The position numbers and the translations under genes were made by a program. Under the pieces are notes generated by a model. That model searched no databases and was not told where the DNA came from. It saw only the letters and a list, made by a program, of their open reading frames with translations. Positions 28,483 to 39,552 of a DNA stretch of 64,000 nt are shown here, piece after piece. Positions within the stretch are counted from its first letter, which is position 1. Every line of letters starts with the position of its first letter. This DNA comes from Methylomonas sp. LW13 (GTDB taxonomy: Bacteria > Pseudomonadota > Gammaproteobacteria > Methylococcales > Methylomonadaceae): positions 3,658,001 through 3,722,000 of the forward strand of contig NZ_CP033381.1 in the NCBI RefSeq assembly GCF_016865255.1, given 5' to 3'.

Positions 28483-29478
28483 ATGAACGCCAACCTCAAA
28501 ACTAACAGCGCCGTGCCCGTGACCATTCTCACCGGCTTTCTCGGCGCCGGCAAAACCACTTTGTTGAACCGGATTCTCAGTGAAGACCACGGCAAACGGA
28601 TTGCGGTGATCGAAAACGAATTCGGCGAAGCCGGTATCGACAACGAACTTTTAGTGCAAGCCGACGAACAAATCGTCACCATGAATAACGGCTGTATTTG
28701 TTGCACCGTGCGCGGCGACTTGGTGCGTATTCTCGGCGAACTCAGCGACGGCCGCGAATCCGGAGAACTCCAATTTGAACGAGTCATCATCGAAACCACC
28801 GGTTTGGCCGACCCGGCTCCGGTTGCCCAAACCTTTTTCGTCGACGAAAACATTGCCGAAAACTACCAGCTGGACGCCATCATCACCGTCGTCGATGCCG
28901 TGCACGCCCACCACCAGCTAGCCGAACACCACGAAGCGCAAGAGCAAGTCGGCTTTGCTGATCGGATTCTCCTATCGAAAACCGACCTCCAGGAGCCGGA
29001 AATTGTTCTGGATCTGGAAACCCGCCTCCGAGCTATGAACCCCAGAGCGCCAATCAAACACGTGCATTTCGGCCAAACTGAACTCGGCGATATTCTGGAT
29101 ATCGACGGCTTTAATCTGGATGACATTTTGAAAATCGAACCGGATTTTCTGGAAGACATCAGCCATGAGCACGAGGACGACATCCGTGCCTTGGTCTACC
29201 AAACCGACCGGCCTCTGGATGCCGCGCGGATTCTGGCATTCCTGAACATCATGATCCGCGACTACGGCAACGACTTGCTCCGCTACAAGGGCATTCTTAA
29301 CATCGCCGGCTGCGAACAAAAAGTGATTTATCAAGGTGTGCATATGCTGATGACCGAGACTTTCGGCAACCCTTGGCAAGCCGATGAAGCACGGGAATCG
29401 AGTATGGTGTTTATCGGTCGCAACTTACCCAAGGAGGATATGCTGGAGGCCTTGGCTTCTTGCCGGGTAGGCGTTTAA
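28483..29478 (+). CDS. COG0523 (CobW-like) GTPase, YjiA type
   Basis: A 331-residue G3E GTPase with Walker A GFLGAGKTTLLN, the CxCC motif in NGCICCT, IIETTGLADP, LSKTDL, and a compact C-terminal CobW domain with HEHEDD and ending near FIGRNLPKEDML. It is shorter than the paralogue at 22981 and resembles YjiA. ATG 28483 follows a clear GGAGG. Co-transcription with folE2 suggests it serves metal delivery during zinc limitation. Confidence 0.93.
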   Translation: MNANLKTNSAVPVTILTGFLGAGKTTLLNRILSEDHGKRIAVIENEFGEAGIDNELLVQADEQIVTMNNGCICCTVRGDLVRILGELSDGRESGELQFERVIIETTGLADPAPVAQTFFVDENIAENYQLDAIITVVDAVHAHHQLAEHHEAQEQVGFADRILLSKTDLQEPEIVLDLETRLRAMNPRAPIKHVHFGQTELGDILDIDGFNLDDILKIEPDFLEDISHEHEDDIRALVYQTDRPLDAARILAFLNIMIRDYGNDLLRYKGILNIAGCEQKVIYQGVHMLMTETFGNPWQADEARESSMVFIGRNLPKEDMLEALASCRVGV

Positions 29479-29496
29479 ACAAAGTCGCTGAATGGG

Positions 29497-29643
29497 TTAT
29501 TGGTCACTGGGCAGCAGGCCAGTCACCAGTTGTCGTTGACGTTCCGGTTCAAAAAACAGGCATAATTCGCCTTTACAGATAACCGGTCCGAATAGGTAAA
29601 TTAAATTTGTATTCGCTTGGACCTCGTAATCACAGCTTTTCAT
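29497..29643 (-). CDS. Possible 48-residue hypothetical protein, antisense between two GTPase genes
   Basis: The open frame MKSCDYEVQANTNLIYLFG... ending RQRQLVTGLLPSDQ fills the otherwise empty 189-base gap between two GTPase genes and has a plausible protein composition. No ribosome binding site is visible and no family is recognised. If it is real it interrupts the operon on the opposite strand; it may be a relic. Confidence 0.3.
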   Translation of the reverse strand: MKSCDYEVQANTNLIYLFGPVICKGELCLFFEPERQRQLVTGLLPSDQ

Positions 29644-29667
29644 GAAGAAAGCGGCGACCACTTGAAA

Positions 29668-30642
29668 ATGCCCGATCCAGACAAAATCCCTGTTTTTGTG
29701 CTCACCGGCTTCCTCGGCAGCGGCAAAACCACCTTGTTGAATCGATTTTTGGCTGACGGGGTAAAGACCGCCGTGGTGATAAACGAGTTCGGCGAAATAC
29801 CGGTCGATCAGGATTTGTTGGCAAACCAAAATCTGCCGCTGACCGTGCTGTCCGGCGGGTGTCTGTGCTGCAAGGTCAAAGGTGCGCTGGCGCCCACGTT
29901 AAAAAACCTGTGGATGGCTTGGGAACAAGCGACAAGCAAGCCCTTCGCACGCATGATTATCGAAGCCAGCGGCATCGCCAGCCCGGAACCGATTTTGGAT
30001 ACTCTGTTGCGCGAGCGCTGGCTGGCTGGCCGTTATCATTTGCAAAACGTCATCACTACCTTGGCTATACCCTCTGCTGCGGCACAGCTGGACAGTTTTG
30101 CCGAAGCGCGGGCGCAGGTGGCTTGGGCCGATACCTTATTGCTGACCCATGCCGACGTAAGCAATGCCGACCAGCAAGCCGCGTTGGCAACCCGCTTGCA
30201 AGTTCTAGCGCCGGCCACGCCCAGACTGACGGCAGAAGACTTTCATGCACTTAGCCTGCTGACTAAAGCAGGCCCAAGCTTGCGCCGCTTGCCTCCTGCC
30301 GGCCCGTTACCGGTACATAACTTTCGCAGTATCTCGCTGCACCTGGAACAAATTCTGCCTTGGCAGCACCTGCAAACCCTCCTCCAAGAGCTGCTTAACC
30401 GCCACCCACAAGACTTATTGCGCATCAAAGGCGTGGTTTATCTTGCCGAACAAACCGAACCGATGGTGATTCAGGCAGCCGGCACTCGACTGTACCCACC
30501 TACCCCATTAACCGCCAGAACAAGCGACGATGGCCGCAGCCGGCTGGTATTCATCGTTAATGGCGAGCCAACGGCACTTGCTACCGATCTAAACAAGGCT
30601 TTTGTTCCGCTGCTTAGCAGGAACGCTATCAAGCTGCATTGA
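29668..30642 (+). CDS. COG0523 (CobW-like) GTPase, divergent third copy
   Basis: A 324-residue G3E GTPase with Walker A GFLGSGKTTLLN, a CxCC motif written GGCLCCK, IIEASGIASP, and a degenerate base-recognition motif (LLTHADV where the other copies have SKxDL). The C-terminal half is proline and leucine rich. The start is set at ATG 29668 (MPDPDK); a TTG at 29617 is possible. It is separated from the preceding GTPase by 189 bases, so it may have its own promoter. It is the most diverged of the three copies. Confidence 0.88.
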   Translation: MPDPDKIPVFVLTGFLGSGKTTLLNRFLADGVKTAVVINEFGEIPVDQDLLANQNLPLTVLSGGCLCCKVKGALAPTLKNLWMAWEQATSKPFARMIIEASGIASPEPILDTLLRERWLAGRYHLQNVITTLAIPSAAAQLDSFAEARAQVAWADTLLLTHADVSNADQQAALATRLQVLAPATPRLTAEDFHALSLLTKAGPSLRRLPPAGPLPVHNFRSISLHLEQILPWQHLQTLLQELLNRHPQDLLRIKGVVYLAEQTEPMVIQAAGTRLYPPTPLTARTSDDGRSRLVFIVNGEPTALATDLNKAFVPLLSRNAIKLH

Positions 30643-30774
30643 TTTATTAAGCCGAACGGTATTTAAGGACCGGGGTGACAATGGCCCAGCGGGAATCCAC
30701 GCAAACCCAGTATCCGGCGGCATTTTGTATTACCATAGCAAAGGGCATTAGCAAATTTATCCGGGAGGCGGCAT

Positions 30775-31245
30775 ATGCAAGGCGACAAACAAGTCATAGC
30801 TCACTTAAACGAATTGCTGGCAGGCGAACTGACCGCAATAGACCAGTATTTTATTCATTCCAGGATGTATGAAAACTGGGGCTTCAGCAAATTATACGAA
30901 CGCATCAATCACGAGGTTCAAGACGAAACCAACCATGCGGATGCCTTGATCAAGCGAATTTTGTTTCTGGAAGGCACGCCGGATTTATCCAAACGCGAAC
31001 CGCTGGCGGTCGGCACCAACGTGCCGGAGATGTTGAAAAACGATCTGGCGGTGGAATACAAAGTGGTTGCGGATTTGCGCAAAGTCATCGCCTATTGCGA
31101 AACCGTGCGCGATTACCAAACCCGAGAAATTCTGGAAGTGATGCTGGACGACACCGAGGAAGATCATGCACACTGGCTGGAAAAACAATTGAGCTTGATC
31201 GACATGATTGGTTTGCCAAATTATCTGCAATCGCAAATGTCCTGA
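30775..31245 (+). CDS. bfr: Bacterioferritin lacking the haem-ligand methionine
   Basis: A 156-residue iron-storage subunit that forms a 24-mer shell. The ferroxidase ligands are visible: Glu18 (AGELTA), Glu51 and His54 (DETNHAD), Glu94, and Glu127/His130 (EEDHAHWLE). Position 52, methionine in haem-binding bacterioferritins, is threonine here, so this subunit should not bind haem between dimers, as in the FtnA-like subunits of Pseudomonas. Start follows GGGAGG. It has its own terminator at 31267-31300. No bfd gene is adjacent. Confidence 0.93.
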   Translation: MQGDKQVIAHLNELLAGELTAIDQYFIHSRMYENWGFSKLYERINHEVQDETNHADALIKRILFLEGTPDLSKREPLAVGTNVPEMLKNDLAVEYKVVADLRKVIAYCETVRDYQTREILEVMLDDTEEDHAHWLEKQLSLIDMIGLPNYLQSQMS

Positions 31246-31266
31246 CTCGGCACTTTGCACAGCAAT

Positions 31267-31300
31267 AGCCGCGCTCGCTTTTAGTGACTGCGGCTTTTTT
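31267..31300 (+). terminator. Terminator of the bacterioferritin gene
   Basis: AGCCGC pairs with GCGGCT, followed by TTTTTT. Confidence 0.8.
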
Positions 31301-31357
31301 ATGCCAGCCGCTACCGATTGACAGCCATAGTTTTAAAACCTCACTCAGCTTACAGCC

Positions 31358-34300
31358 TTATAAATCCGCAGCTTGTAAAAGCAATAAAGCGGCTTGATAG
31401 TCGAACGCTTCGATTTGCCTGGCAAAATCCGGATATGTAGCCCCCAATTTTGACCGCAGCAACACGGCGTATTCCCGCGCCAAACGGCTGGCTTGCGCAT
31501 CGCCAATTGCCAAAAGACTTGCCAGTGCAGCTACGACTTGGCGCATATTTTCCGCATCGATAATTTCCTCATCTGCGTCGCTGCTTGCCGGTTGGGAAGG
31601 TAAATCCAGAATAGCGCGAACCAAATGCGTCAATTCGCTATCGCACAACGCCGCCAACTCCATGCAGACCGCCAAATCGCTGTTCTCGGCTATCGCCCGG
31701 TCCAATTTAGCCGCCAAATCGGCAACCTGTTTGGCACCCAGCGTGCCGGCAACGCCTTTTAAGCAGTGACTGATGCGTTTTGCTTCGGCGGATTTGCCAT
31801 CAACCAAGTAGGCCTGAACTTGTTTCAAGTCTTCATTGTGGGCATCGGCAAACATACTCAACAATCGTTGATATTTATCCACGTCGCCCTTCACTACAGC
31901 CAGGCCTTGCTTGGTATCCAGGCCGCTGATGGCCAGCAAAGCCGGCGGCAGCGTATCGTCCGATGCCCCCGTTTTTGCCGAAAAGCGCCCTGCCTCCGCT
32001 TTATCGGGCCTCAGGGGACGCGGATCAGAACGCGGTGCCAACCAGCGCAACAAAGCTGCGTAAAGATCTTCCGGAATCACCGGTTTAGCGACAAAATCGT
32101 TCATACCCGCAGCGAGCGAAACATGCCGGTCTTCCTCAAATGCGGCGGCGGTCATGGCCAAAATCGGCAAGCCGGCAAAACTCGGCTGCGCACGTATCGC
32201 CCGCGTCGCCTCCAGACCGTCCATTTCCGGCATCTGTACATCCATCAACACCAGATCGTAGGCGTTCTCGCCGATTTTTTCGAGGGCGATTCGCCCGTTC
32301 TCGGCGGTATCCACTGCCAAACCCACGCCATGCAACAACTCCAGCGCCACTTCCCGATTGATCGGATTATCTTCCACTAAAAGCAAACGCGCGCCAGCGT
32401 AATCTCGGCGTAACGCCATTTCCGCGTCGACGGGCTTTTCACTGGGGTGTAAAGGCATGACGCCGTGCCCGCGTTGAACCAGGGCGGTAAACCAAAAGCA
32501 ACTGCCTTCACCCAATACGCTATCGACGCCGGCATCGCCGCCCATCATATTCGCCAGGCGGCGGGTAATCGCCAATCCCAAGCCTGTCCCGCCATATTTG
32601 CGGGTGGTCGACACATCGGCCTGAGTGAAAGCCTGAAATAAACCGGCTTGTTGCTCCGCTTCTATACCGATTCCGGAATCGTTCACCTCGAAGCGCAGCA
32701 GCAAGCCCGCGGCGGTTTCCTCCTGCACCATCGCCCGCAACCGGATCGAACCGCGTTCGGTAAACTTCACTGCATTGGTGGCATAGTTGAGCATCGCTTG
32801 GCGCAGACGCATCGGATCCCCGCGCAGCCATTGCGGAACGCCCTGCCCATCCACCTCTATGCTCAAGGCCTTGGCCCGCGCCTGATCGGCGATAATGGAA
32901 CGAATGTGGTCCAATACCGCCGCCAGGGAAAAATCGGTTTGCTCCAGCTCCAGCCGGCCGGCTTCGATCTTCGATAAATCCAGCACGTCGTTAATAATCG
33001 ACAATAGATGTTGGGCGGCGCCATCGATTTTGTCCAAACGCTCGCTTTGTTCCGGATTGGGACTGCTTTGCCGCAGCAAATAAGTCAAGCCGATGATGGC
33101 ATTCATGGGGGTACGAATCTCGTGACTCATATTGGCCAAAAAGGCGCTCTTGGCTTGATTGGCGGCATCGGCCAACAGTTTCGCCGCTTCCAGTTCAGCC
33201 GTGCGGCTGGCCACTAAATCTTCCAGGTGGTGCCGATACTGATCCAGCTCGAGCGCCACACGTTTCTTCTCGGTGATGTCTTCCTGTACCGCAACAAAAT
33301 GGGTTACGCTGCCGTCGGCCTGACGGATTGGCACGATGATGGCAAATTCCACATACTCGCTACCGTCCTTGCGTTTATTGATAAATTCGCCTTTCCAGGT
33401 CTGACCACAGCCCAGTGCGGTCCACAACGCCCGATAATTTTCCGGCGGGGTTTTTTTCGATTGCAATATGCGCGGATTACGGCCGATGACCTCGTCGCGC
33501 CGGTAGCCGCTCACCTGCAAAAACGCCTCGTTAACGTATTCGATATCGCCGTTCAGGTTGGTGATGATAATACTGGCCGGGCTTTGTTCCACCGCCTGCG
33601 CCAACTTACGCAGTTGCTGTTCGGTTTGTTTGCGCTCGCTAATATCCAGATTGACCCCAAACAGCATGATCGGTTTACCCGCGGCGTCATATTGCGCACG
33701 GCCCTTGCTGCTCAGCCATCGCGTTTCGCCGGATGGCAAAATATAGCGAAACTCCACCTCGAACGCCTCGCCACGCAAAATGCGGCTTTCCCACTGCGCA
33801 TCAATCAAATGCTGATCGTCCGGATGCACTCTTGCGCGCCAGTCAGCGTTGAACCGCACACTGCCGGGTTCCAAGCCATATAGCCGCTCGCATTCCGGCG
33901 ACCAATAACCGCGATCATTGACAATATCCCAATCCCAAATCCCGACATGCGCCCCCTCCTGCGCCAGCATTAAACGCCGTTCGCTCGCGCGCAAGGCTTC
34001 CGCGGCAGCTTCCGCGCGCTGGCGGGCTGCGATGGCATCTTCCATCAAATTTAAGGCCGCCAGTTGCGCCTGATGCTGCTCTAACAGGGCTTGCTCCTGG
34101 CTTTGCCGCAAGGCCTGCTCCGCTTCACGTCTTAACCGGCGTTGATCGCGTTCCTCGACAGCCCGGCGTATGGAGGGCACCAAGCGGACCGGATTGTCCT
34201 TGTACACGAAATCGACCATCCCCAGCCGTAACAACTCCATCGCGACTTCTTCGCCGACGCTGGCGGAGACCAGAATAACCGGCAAATCTTTACTGTGCGT

Positions 34301-34516
34301 TTGAATGAATTGCAAGGTATCGCGAATATCTATTCCCGGTACCGCGTAATCCGACAGCACCAAATCCCAGTCGTCTTGCAAAGCCATCGCCAGCGCCGCG
34401 CGGCTATCTATCCGCCGGCATGCCACGCTTAGGCCGTTCTGCTGCAAGTGGTGCACCAGGGCCAGATAATCAGCCTGTAATTCTTCGATAATCAGTAATT
34501 TCAATTCAGGATTCAT
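31358..34516 (-). CDS. Hybrid histidine kinase: REC-PAS-PAS-HisKA-HATPase-REC-Hpt
   Basis: A cytoplasmic signalling protein of 1052 residues from the ATG at 34516. Order: receiver (about 1-120, phosphoacceptor in [10 protein letters not shown]), a coiled coil, PAS (about 180-295, RVHPDD), PAS (about 305-420), HisKA ([15 protein letters not shown]), HATPase ([25 protein letters not shown]), a second receiver ([26 protein letters not shown]) and a C-terminal Hpt domain with the phospho-His in [10 protein letters not shown]. It lacks membrane helices. A longer start (TTG 34588) would overlap the upstream gene by 20 bases. It is the only kinase in this five-gene cluster, so it is the likely phosphodonor. 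Confidence 0.9.
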   Translation of the reverse strand: MNPELKLLIIEELQADYLALVHHLQQNGLSVACRRIDSRAALAMALQDDWDLVLSDYAVPGIDIRDTLQFIQTHSKDLPVILVSASVGEEVAMELLRLGMVDFVYKDNPVRLVPSIRRAVEERDQRRLRREAEQALRQSQEQALLEQHQAQLAALNLMEDAIAARQRAEAAAEALRASERRLMLAQEGAHVGIWDWDIVNDRGYWSPECERLYGLEPGSVRFNADWRARVHPDDQHLIDAQWESRILRGEAFEVEFRYILPSGETRWLSSKGRAQYDAAGKPIMLFGVNLDISERKQTEQQLRKLAQAVEQSPASIIITNLNGDIEYVNEAFLQVSGYRRDEVIGRNPRILQSKKTPPENYRALWTALGCGQTWKGEFINKRKDGSEYVEFAIIVPIRQADGSVTHFVAVQEDITEKKRVALELDQYRHHLEDLVASRTAELEAAKLLADAANQAKSAFLANMSHEIRTPMNAIIGLTYLLRQSSPNPEQSERLDKIDGAAQHLLSIINDVLDLSKIEAGRLELEQTDFSLAAVLDHIRSIIADQARAKALSIEVDGQGVPQWLRGDPMRLRQAMLNYATNAVKFTERGSIRLRAMVQEETAAGLLLRFEVNDSGIGIEAEQQAGLFQAFTQADVSTTRKYGGTGLGLAITRRLANMMGGDAGVDSVLGEGSCFWFTALVQRGHGVMPLHPSEKPVDAEMALRRDYAGARLLLVEDNPINREVALELLHGVGLAVDTAENGRIALEKIGENAYDLVLMDVQMPEMDGLEATRAIRAQPSFAGLPILAMTAAAFEEDRHVSLAAGMNDFVAKPVIPEDLYAALLRWLAPRSDPRPLRPDKAEAGRFSAKTGASDDTLPPALLAISGLDTKQGLAVVKGDVDKYQRLLSMFADAHNEDLKQVQAYLVDGKSAEAKRISHCLKGVAGTLGAKQVADLAAKLDRAIAENSDLAVCMELAALCDSELTHLVRAILDLPSQPASSDADEEIIDAENMRQVVAALASLLAIGDAQASRLAREYAVLLRSKLGATYPDFARQIEAFDYQAALLLLQAADL

Positions 34517-34568
34517 AGACCCATCACGATCATCATGGCGGCTAAGTAATACGCAAACCGGGCGCGTT

Positions 34569-37217
34569 TCATCCCGGAACATTCCCAACCGGGTTTGTGC
34601 CGGCTTGCTCTATAAACGCCAGCGGATAGGGGCGTTCCTGTCCCAGTTGCCCGGACAGCTCGTTGATGGTTTGTTTCAATGCGATCATGTCCATTTCCCT
34701 GCCGACCATGGCTCGGTTGAAACGCTGCAGGGCCTCAGTTTGCTCGCGCAGAGCAACCTCGGCGGCTTTGCGCTCGCTAATATCTAAGGCATAGGCCACA
34801 CGCCTGATGGATTTGCCGTCGCCGGATTTGATAATAGTCACGTCTATCATCACCGGAAAACGACTGCCGTCCTTGCGTTGATGTTCCGCCTCAAATACCC
34901 CATGACAGGTCGAATCCAGAATATTGATCTGCTGTTTGATCTGTTCGACCCAATCGGCCGGATAAACCGTCATGACCGGTTTACCGATCAATTCTTCTCG
35001 GGCGTAACCACGCTCCTTAGCAAATACCGGATTCACAGCCAAGAACAAATTGCTCTGCGCGTCGGCAATCGCCAATCCGAATTCGGCGTTTTCGAATGCT
35101 TGCGCCCAGAGCTTGAGTTCGTTTTCAGTATTTTTACGTTCGGTAATATCGATACAAACCCCAAATACCCTTTGCGCCCGGCCCATATCATCGTAACTGG
35201 CTCCGCCCTTGCAATTTAGCCATCTGAAACGCCCCGGCTCCGCTTGCACCCGAAAATCAAAATCAAAAGTCCGATGCGCGGCAACCGCTGAATCTCGAAA
35301 ATGCTCCAGCTCGACCAAATCGTCGGGATGCACGCGCTGGGAAAAAGCCGAGTAGTCCCCGGAAAAAGTGCCTGGCGCATAACCGAACATCGTCTCAAGT
35401 TCCGGAGTCCATTGCACTTTGTCGTTATCAATATGCCAATCCCAGATGCCGATATTGGCAGTACTTTGGGCCAGACGTAAGCGCTCCTCACTTTCGACCA
35501 AGGCCATTTCCGCCAACTTGCGCTCGGTGATATTGGTGTGAGAAACCACCGCGCCGCCTTCCCCAAATCCCAGAGGCGTGACGACCATGGCAAACCAACG
35601 CTGCTTCTGCGCGGAATGGCAGGCATATTCATACCTGAAGCGGGGAAGCCGGCCTTCCAGCACCGCCGACAATCCGTTGAATACGGCCTGCGACCCCTGC
35701 CGATAAGGACCCGATGCCTGCCGGCAAATCTGCAAATAATTGGTGCCTATGCTGCAAATATCAGCGGATTGCCCGCATGCCAGAGCATCATCCTCGGCAA
35801 ACTGCTGCCAGGGTCGATTGACGGAGACAATCACACCATCGCGGTTCAGCACGGCGATGTTGGCGCTCACCGAATCCAAAATAGCCCGCTTAAATTCTTC
35901 GCTTTCGCGCAGCGAGGCATTCGCCGCTTCAAGCGCTTTGCGGGCCGCCAGCGCATCTTCCATCAAATTGAGTGCGGCTAGCCTGGCCTCGCGTTGCTTT
36001 TCCAGGGCCGCCCGCTGCGCCTCTTGCAGCGCAAGTTCGGCTTGTTTACGTGGGGTAACATCCTGCACGGTTCCATGCAAAGCCACGATGTTAGCCTGCT
36101 CATCGCGGACCGCTTCGCCGCGGGCCACTACCCAGCGATGCAGTTCGCCATCGTTCTGCATTTCCACCTCGCATTCATAAGGCAAGCCGTCGCTACAAGC
36201 CTGAGCTACGGCAGCTTGCAAGCGCTGCCAGCTATCGGGCTTAAAATATCGCCCAACCTCGTCATAGCCGGCTGGCGGTAAATGAGGGGCGCGGCCGAAT
36301 AAACTGTATATCTGCTCCGACCACTTCGATTCGCCGGTGCGCAAGTCCCATTCCCAACTGCCCAAGGCGGCTAAACGCTGGGCGACTTTCAAAGCCATCT
36401 CGCTTTCATGTAGCGCCAGTAACGCTTGTTCACGCTGCTCTATGTTTTCCATGAGCAAGATAAAACACGCAGGGCTACCATCCGGCTTAAGCGCCACGGA
36501 AGCGCTTAATCTAATCCAGACAACACTGCCGTTCTTATGAATGAAACGCTTGTCTCCGGAAAAACTATTTATTTCTCCTTCACCTGTCGGCATCTGCAAC
36601 AAATCGCCAAAATCCTCCCAATAGGTAATGTCCGAAAAATTGCTGCTTAGCAATTCTTCCAGGCTATAACCCACTATCTCGCAAAATTGGCGGTTAGCCT
36701 TCAGCCAACGCCCGTCCGGTGCCAATAAACAAATGCCTATCGCCGCTTGTTCGAACGTAGTCTGAAATAAGGTTTGGCTAACCTGCAGTTGGTCGCGCGC
36801 GTGCAGCAATTGTTGCCAGTGAGCATTCTCGCGTTGCCGGGTCCGCAGCAGGAATTCGCTAAGCAGGCTGATTAAAACACCATTGCCAATCAATAACGTC
36901 CATTGCACTACATCGTAAGGGCCGGCAATTGCCAAGCTGTAATAGGGAGGCAACAGTTGGAAATCGCTGACCATCGCCGCCATCAATGTCGCCAATAATC
37001 CAGGCCCCAAGCCGCCGAACAAGGCACTCACGATCACCGGAAACAAAAATAACAGCAACATCGGGCGCTCGCCAATGGATGCCGGCAAACACAAGCGAAT
37101 TGCCAGCGCGGCCAATACCAGGACCACCGCCGACACGTAGGCGAGTCTTTGGCTGCTCCGGTAACGGGAACGCACCAACGCGGAAAATTCGCCTGATGGC
37201 GGCTCGGGGATACTCAT
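34569..37217 (-). CDS. Membrane PAS-repeat sensor without kinase domain
   Basis: An 882-residue protein. Membrane helices at about residues 20-125 (KdpD-like DUF4118 type, with [18 protein letters not shown], quoted as [11 protein letters not shown]) are followed by five PAS domains (about 150-265, 275-395, 435-555, 565-690, 695-815), each ending in the ITERK/ISERK signature. The C-terminus is [18 protein letters not shown]...[14 protein letters not shown]. No HisKA, GGDEF or other output domain is present. The same terminal module ends the neighbouring 773-residue protein. It overlaps that gene by four bases (ATGA). I infer it acts as a sensor subunit for the hybrid kinase downstream. Confidence 0.85.
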   Translation of the reverse strand: MSIPEPPSGEFSALVRSRYRSSQRLAYVSAVVLVLAALAIRLCLPASIGERPMLLLFLFPVIVSALFGGLGPGLLATLMAAMVSDFQLLPPYYSLAIAGPYDVVQWTLLIGNGVLISLLSEFLLRTRQRENAHWQQLLHARDQLQVSQTLFQTTFEQAAIGICLLAPDGRWLKANRQFCEIVGYSLEELLSSNFSDITYWEDFGDLLQMPTGEGEINSFSGDKRFIHKNGSVVWIRLSASVALKPDGSPACFILLMENIEQREQALLALHESEMALKVAQRLAALGSWEWDLRTGESKWSEQIYSLFGRAPHLPPAGYDEVGRYFKPDSWQRLQAAVAQACSDGLPYECEVEMQNDGELHRWVVARGEAVRDEQANIVALHGTVQDVTPRKQAELALQEAQRAALEKQREARLAALNLMEDALAARKALEAANASLRESEEFKRAILDSVSANIAVLNRDGVIVSVNRPWQQFAEDDALACGQSADICSIGTNYLQICRQASGPYRQGSQAVFNGLSAVLEGRLPRFRYEYACHSAQKQRWFAMVVTPLGFGEGGAVVSHTNITERKLAEMALVESEERLRLAQSTANIGIWDWHIDNDKVQWTPELETMFGYAPGTFSGDYSAFSQRVHPDDLVELEHFRDSAVAAHRTFDFDFRVQAEPGRFRWLNCKGGASYDDMGRAQRVFGVCIDITERKNTENELKLWAQAFENAEFGLAIADAQSNLFLAVNPVFAKERGYAREELIGKPVMTVYPADWVEQIKQQINILDSTCHGVFEAEHQRKDGSRFPVMIDVTIIKSGDGKSIRRVAYALDISERKAAEVALREQTEALQRFNRAMVGREMDMIALKQTINELSGQLGQERPYPLAFIEQAGTNPVGNVPG

Positions 37218-39535
37218 AAACGGTCTTCTTCCGCAGCCGATGTATCGCCGCCCATTAATCCGTCCGCATTGCTTACTGATGTTCCGTGCGGTTTGAGAGG
37301 GTCCAAGCCGGATTCGGTGGGAACTTCAGCAAAATCATGACCAACAGCACTTTCGGGTTGGGTTGAGAGAAACGCCAATGTATAGGGGGGCTGGCGACCA
37401 AGCTGCGCAGACAGCTCATTGACCTGCTGCTTTAAATTAACCATGTCCAGCTCGCGGCCGACCATGGCCCGATTAAACCGCTCCAATTCATCATTCCGCG
37501 CTTTTAATTCCGCGGCCTGGAGATTAAGTTGGTCTTCGGCGGCTTTACGGGCGCTGACATCCAGAATAAAACCAATCACCGCCGGCCGGTTTTTGTAATC
37601 GAAGCTACGGCCATGTACCTCAACGTCAATGCTTTGGCCGTTGCGGTGTAAGCCTTCGAAACAGTAGTTAAGGTCTTCAATCTCGCCATCAAGGCGTCGA
37701 CGCAAATTTTCCAACACCATCTGCCTGTCTTGCGGACAGACCAGATCAGCCACAGTTTTGCCGTCGATAATATCCTCGGTCCGCTGATAGCCGAAGATCC
37801 TGGCAAACCCTGGATTCACGTAAACAAATCGTGCGTCTTGAATAATATAAATGCCGGCCAGTGACTGTTCCACCAAACCGCGAAAGCGCGCCTCGCTCTC
37901 GCGCAGCTTCAGCTCGGCCTGTTTACGTTCGGTAATGTCCCGCGAGATACCGAACACCCCGATGGTTTTACCGTTTGCATCGCACAGCGGGCCTTTGGTG
38001 GTCAAGAAAGTTTTTGATCCGAATTGGGTGTCCAGCGTTTCTTCTTCCGTCAGCGTGATATTTTCCGCCATTACCCGGCGGCTAAACTCTTTCAAGTGCT
38101 CGGCCTGATATTGCGGAAATAGCGCGCTATCGTCCTGGCCGATGACTTCCTCGACCGGCTTGCCGACAAAATTAGCGGCGGCGGTATTAAACAAAATATA
38201 CCGGCCGTCTAGGTCTTTAGCATAGATCGCGTCCACGGACAAATCGGAGATTGCCGCTAATAAATCAAGCGCCCGCAAACGCTCGGCTTGCGCCTTCTGC
38301 ACCGCCGTGGCCAAGGCCAGGCTCTGACTTTGCCGCAACAGATAAAAACCGGCGCAGACGATAAAAATGGTCAAACTACCGACACAAACAATCCAGACGA
38401 CTTCGCTTCTGGCTTTGCTGTAGATTTCGACCTTATCCAACTTAGTCAGTAACAGCCAGTCGGTACCGCTAATCGCCTGTACCAGACCGATGACGGAGAC
38501 ATTACGGTAATCCTTAGCTTCCAGGATGTTGTCGAGGCTCACCGGACTTTGCAGCGCCTTGCCGGCCAACAAGTTAGGCGTGTTGAGCGGCAAACGCAGC
38601 GAAGCTGCCGCATCCGGACGAAAACGCAGCGGATTCAGATAGAGAATCTCATCGCCGGCACGCCGAAACAACAAGGTTTCGCCGCTGCCGCTCGCCACAG
38701 GCCAACTCTCCAGAACCGGAAACAGCCACTCGCTGAGATCGATATGTAAAATAATCAGCGGCGCCGCTACCGGCTGCGCTGTCAGCGGCACCACCAAATC
38801 CAGCAGGACGCGCCCGCTATCATCTCTGTAGGGATTAACTAATTGGATTTGCCGCGATTTGGTCGACAACTCTGTAAGTTTTAGCAGCTCAGGCAACAGC
38901 GTGGCGGGAGCTTTCGCGGAACGCCATAAGCGTTCGCCATCGGGTCTAAGCAGACTGATAGCCGTGACTCCCCAGCTTTTGCGAAATTGTTCCAAACGGC
39001 TTTGCAGGCGTTCGGCACTTTGCAGATCCCCATCAATCTGCCAACGATGATACAAGTCGATGATAAATTCGCTGGTTTGGATAAAATCCGCGTCGCCGCG
39101 CCGTTCAGTCAGCCAGTCGCTGATTTGCCTGGACTTGAGGCCGGCGACCGCCTGAAGCCGGCCGAACTCTTCTTGGGTGTGTTGCTCGATCGTCAGCGCC
39201 GCGCTGGCAGCCATCAAAGCCAGGATGGCGACTATCAATAAGCCCAGCGACAACCAATGGCTACGCGGTGCCTGGGGAACGGTTTGCGGTTCGCTGTTTC
39301 GACCAAACCAGCGCCGCATCAAACCGTAGAGCAATAAAGAAGTCACCAATACATAAACCCAGCCTTTCAGCATGCTGGCTAGCGTCAGCTGGTCCGGATC
39401 TTTGAATACGTGGTGTACCAATTGATCCGATACCAAAATCCAGCTGGCGGCGAAGATGGCGTATACCAGTACGACGGCTAAGACGCTTTTGCGGCTGACC
39501 TGCGCTGAGTTTGATGGATCGTTATTCGACTGCAT
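37214..39535 (-). CDS. Membrane sensor with periplasmic domain and PAS repeats, no kinase domain
   Basis: A 773-residue protein. Membrane helices at about 17-65 and 95-115, a periplasmic Cache-like domain (about 120-380), another membrane helix (about 385-405, VWIVCVGSLTIFIVCAGFYL), and two PAS domains (about 425-545 and 555-680; ISRDITERK, ILDVSARK). It then has the same C-terminal module as its neighbour, [18 protein letters not shown], and a disordered acidic tail. It has no transmitter domain. It is translationally coupled to the 882-residue gene and follows the receiver-HATPase gene by 17 bases. Confidence 0.85.
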   Translation of the reverse strand: MQSNNDPSNSAQVSRKSVLAVVLVYAIFAASWILVSDQLVHHVFKDPDQLTLASMLKGWVYVLVTSLLLYGLMRRWFGRNSEPQTVPQAPRSHWLSLGLLIVAILALMAASAALTIEQHTQEEFGRLQAVAGLKSRQISDWLTERRGDADFIQTSEFIIDLYHRWQIDGDLQSAERLQSRLEQFRKSWGVTAISLLRPDGERLWRSAKAPATLLPELLKLTELSTKSRQIQLVNPYRDDSGRVLLDLVVPLTAQPVAAPLIILHIDLSEWLFPVLESWPVASGSGETLLFRRAGDEILYLNPLRFRPDAAASLRLPLNTPNLLAGKALQSPVSLDNILEAKDYRNVSVIGLVQAISGTDWLLLTKLDKVEIYSKARSEVVWIVCVGSLTIFIVCAGFYLLRQSQSLALATAVQKAQAERLRALDLLAAISDLSVDAIYAKDLDGRYILFNTAAANFVGKPVEEVIGQDDSALFPQYQAEHLKEFSRRVMAENITLTEEETLDTQFGSKTFLTTKGPLCDANGKTIGVFGISRDITERKQAELKLRESEARFRGLVEQSLAGIYIIQDARFVYVNPGFARIFGYQRTEDIIDGKTVADLVCPQDRQMVLENLRRRLDGEIEDLNYCFEGLHRNGQSIDVEVHGRSFDYKNRPAVIGFILDVSARKAAEDQLNLQAAELKARNDELERFNRAMVGRELDMVNLKQQVNELSAQLGRQPPYTLAFLSTQPESAVGHDFAEVPTESGLDPLKPHGTSVSNADGLMGGDTSAAEEDRL

Positions 39536-39552
39536 GAGCTTGCAAAGTCTAA

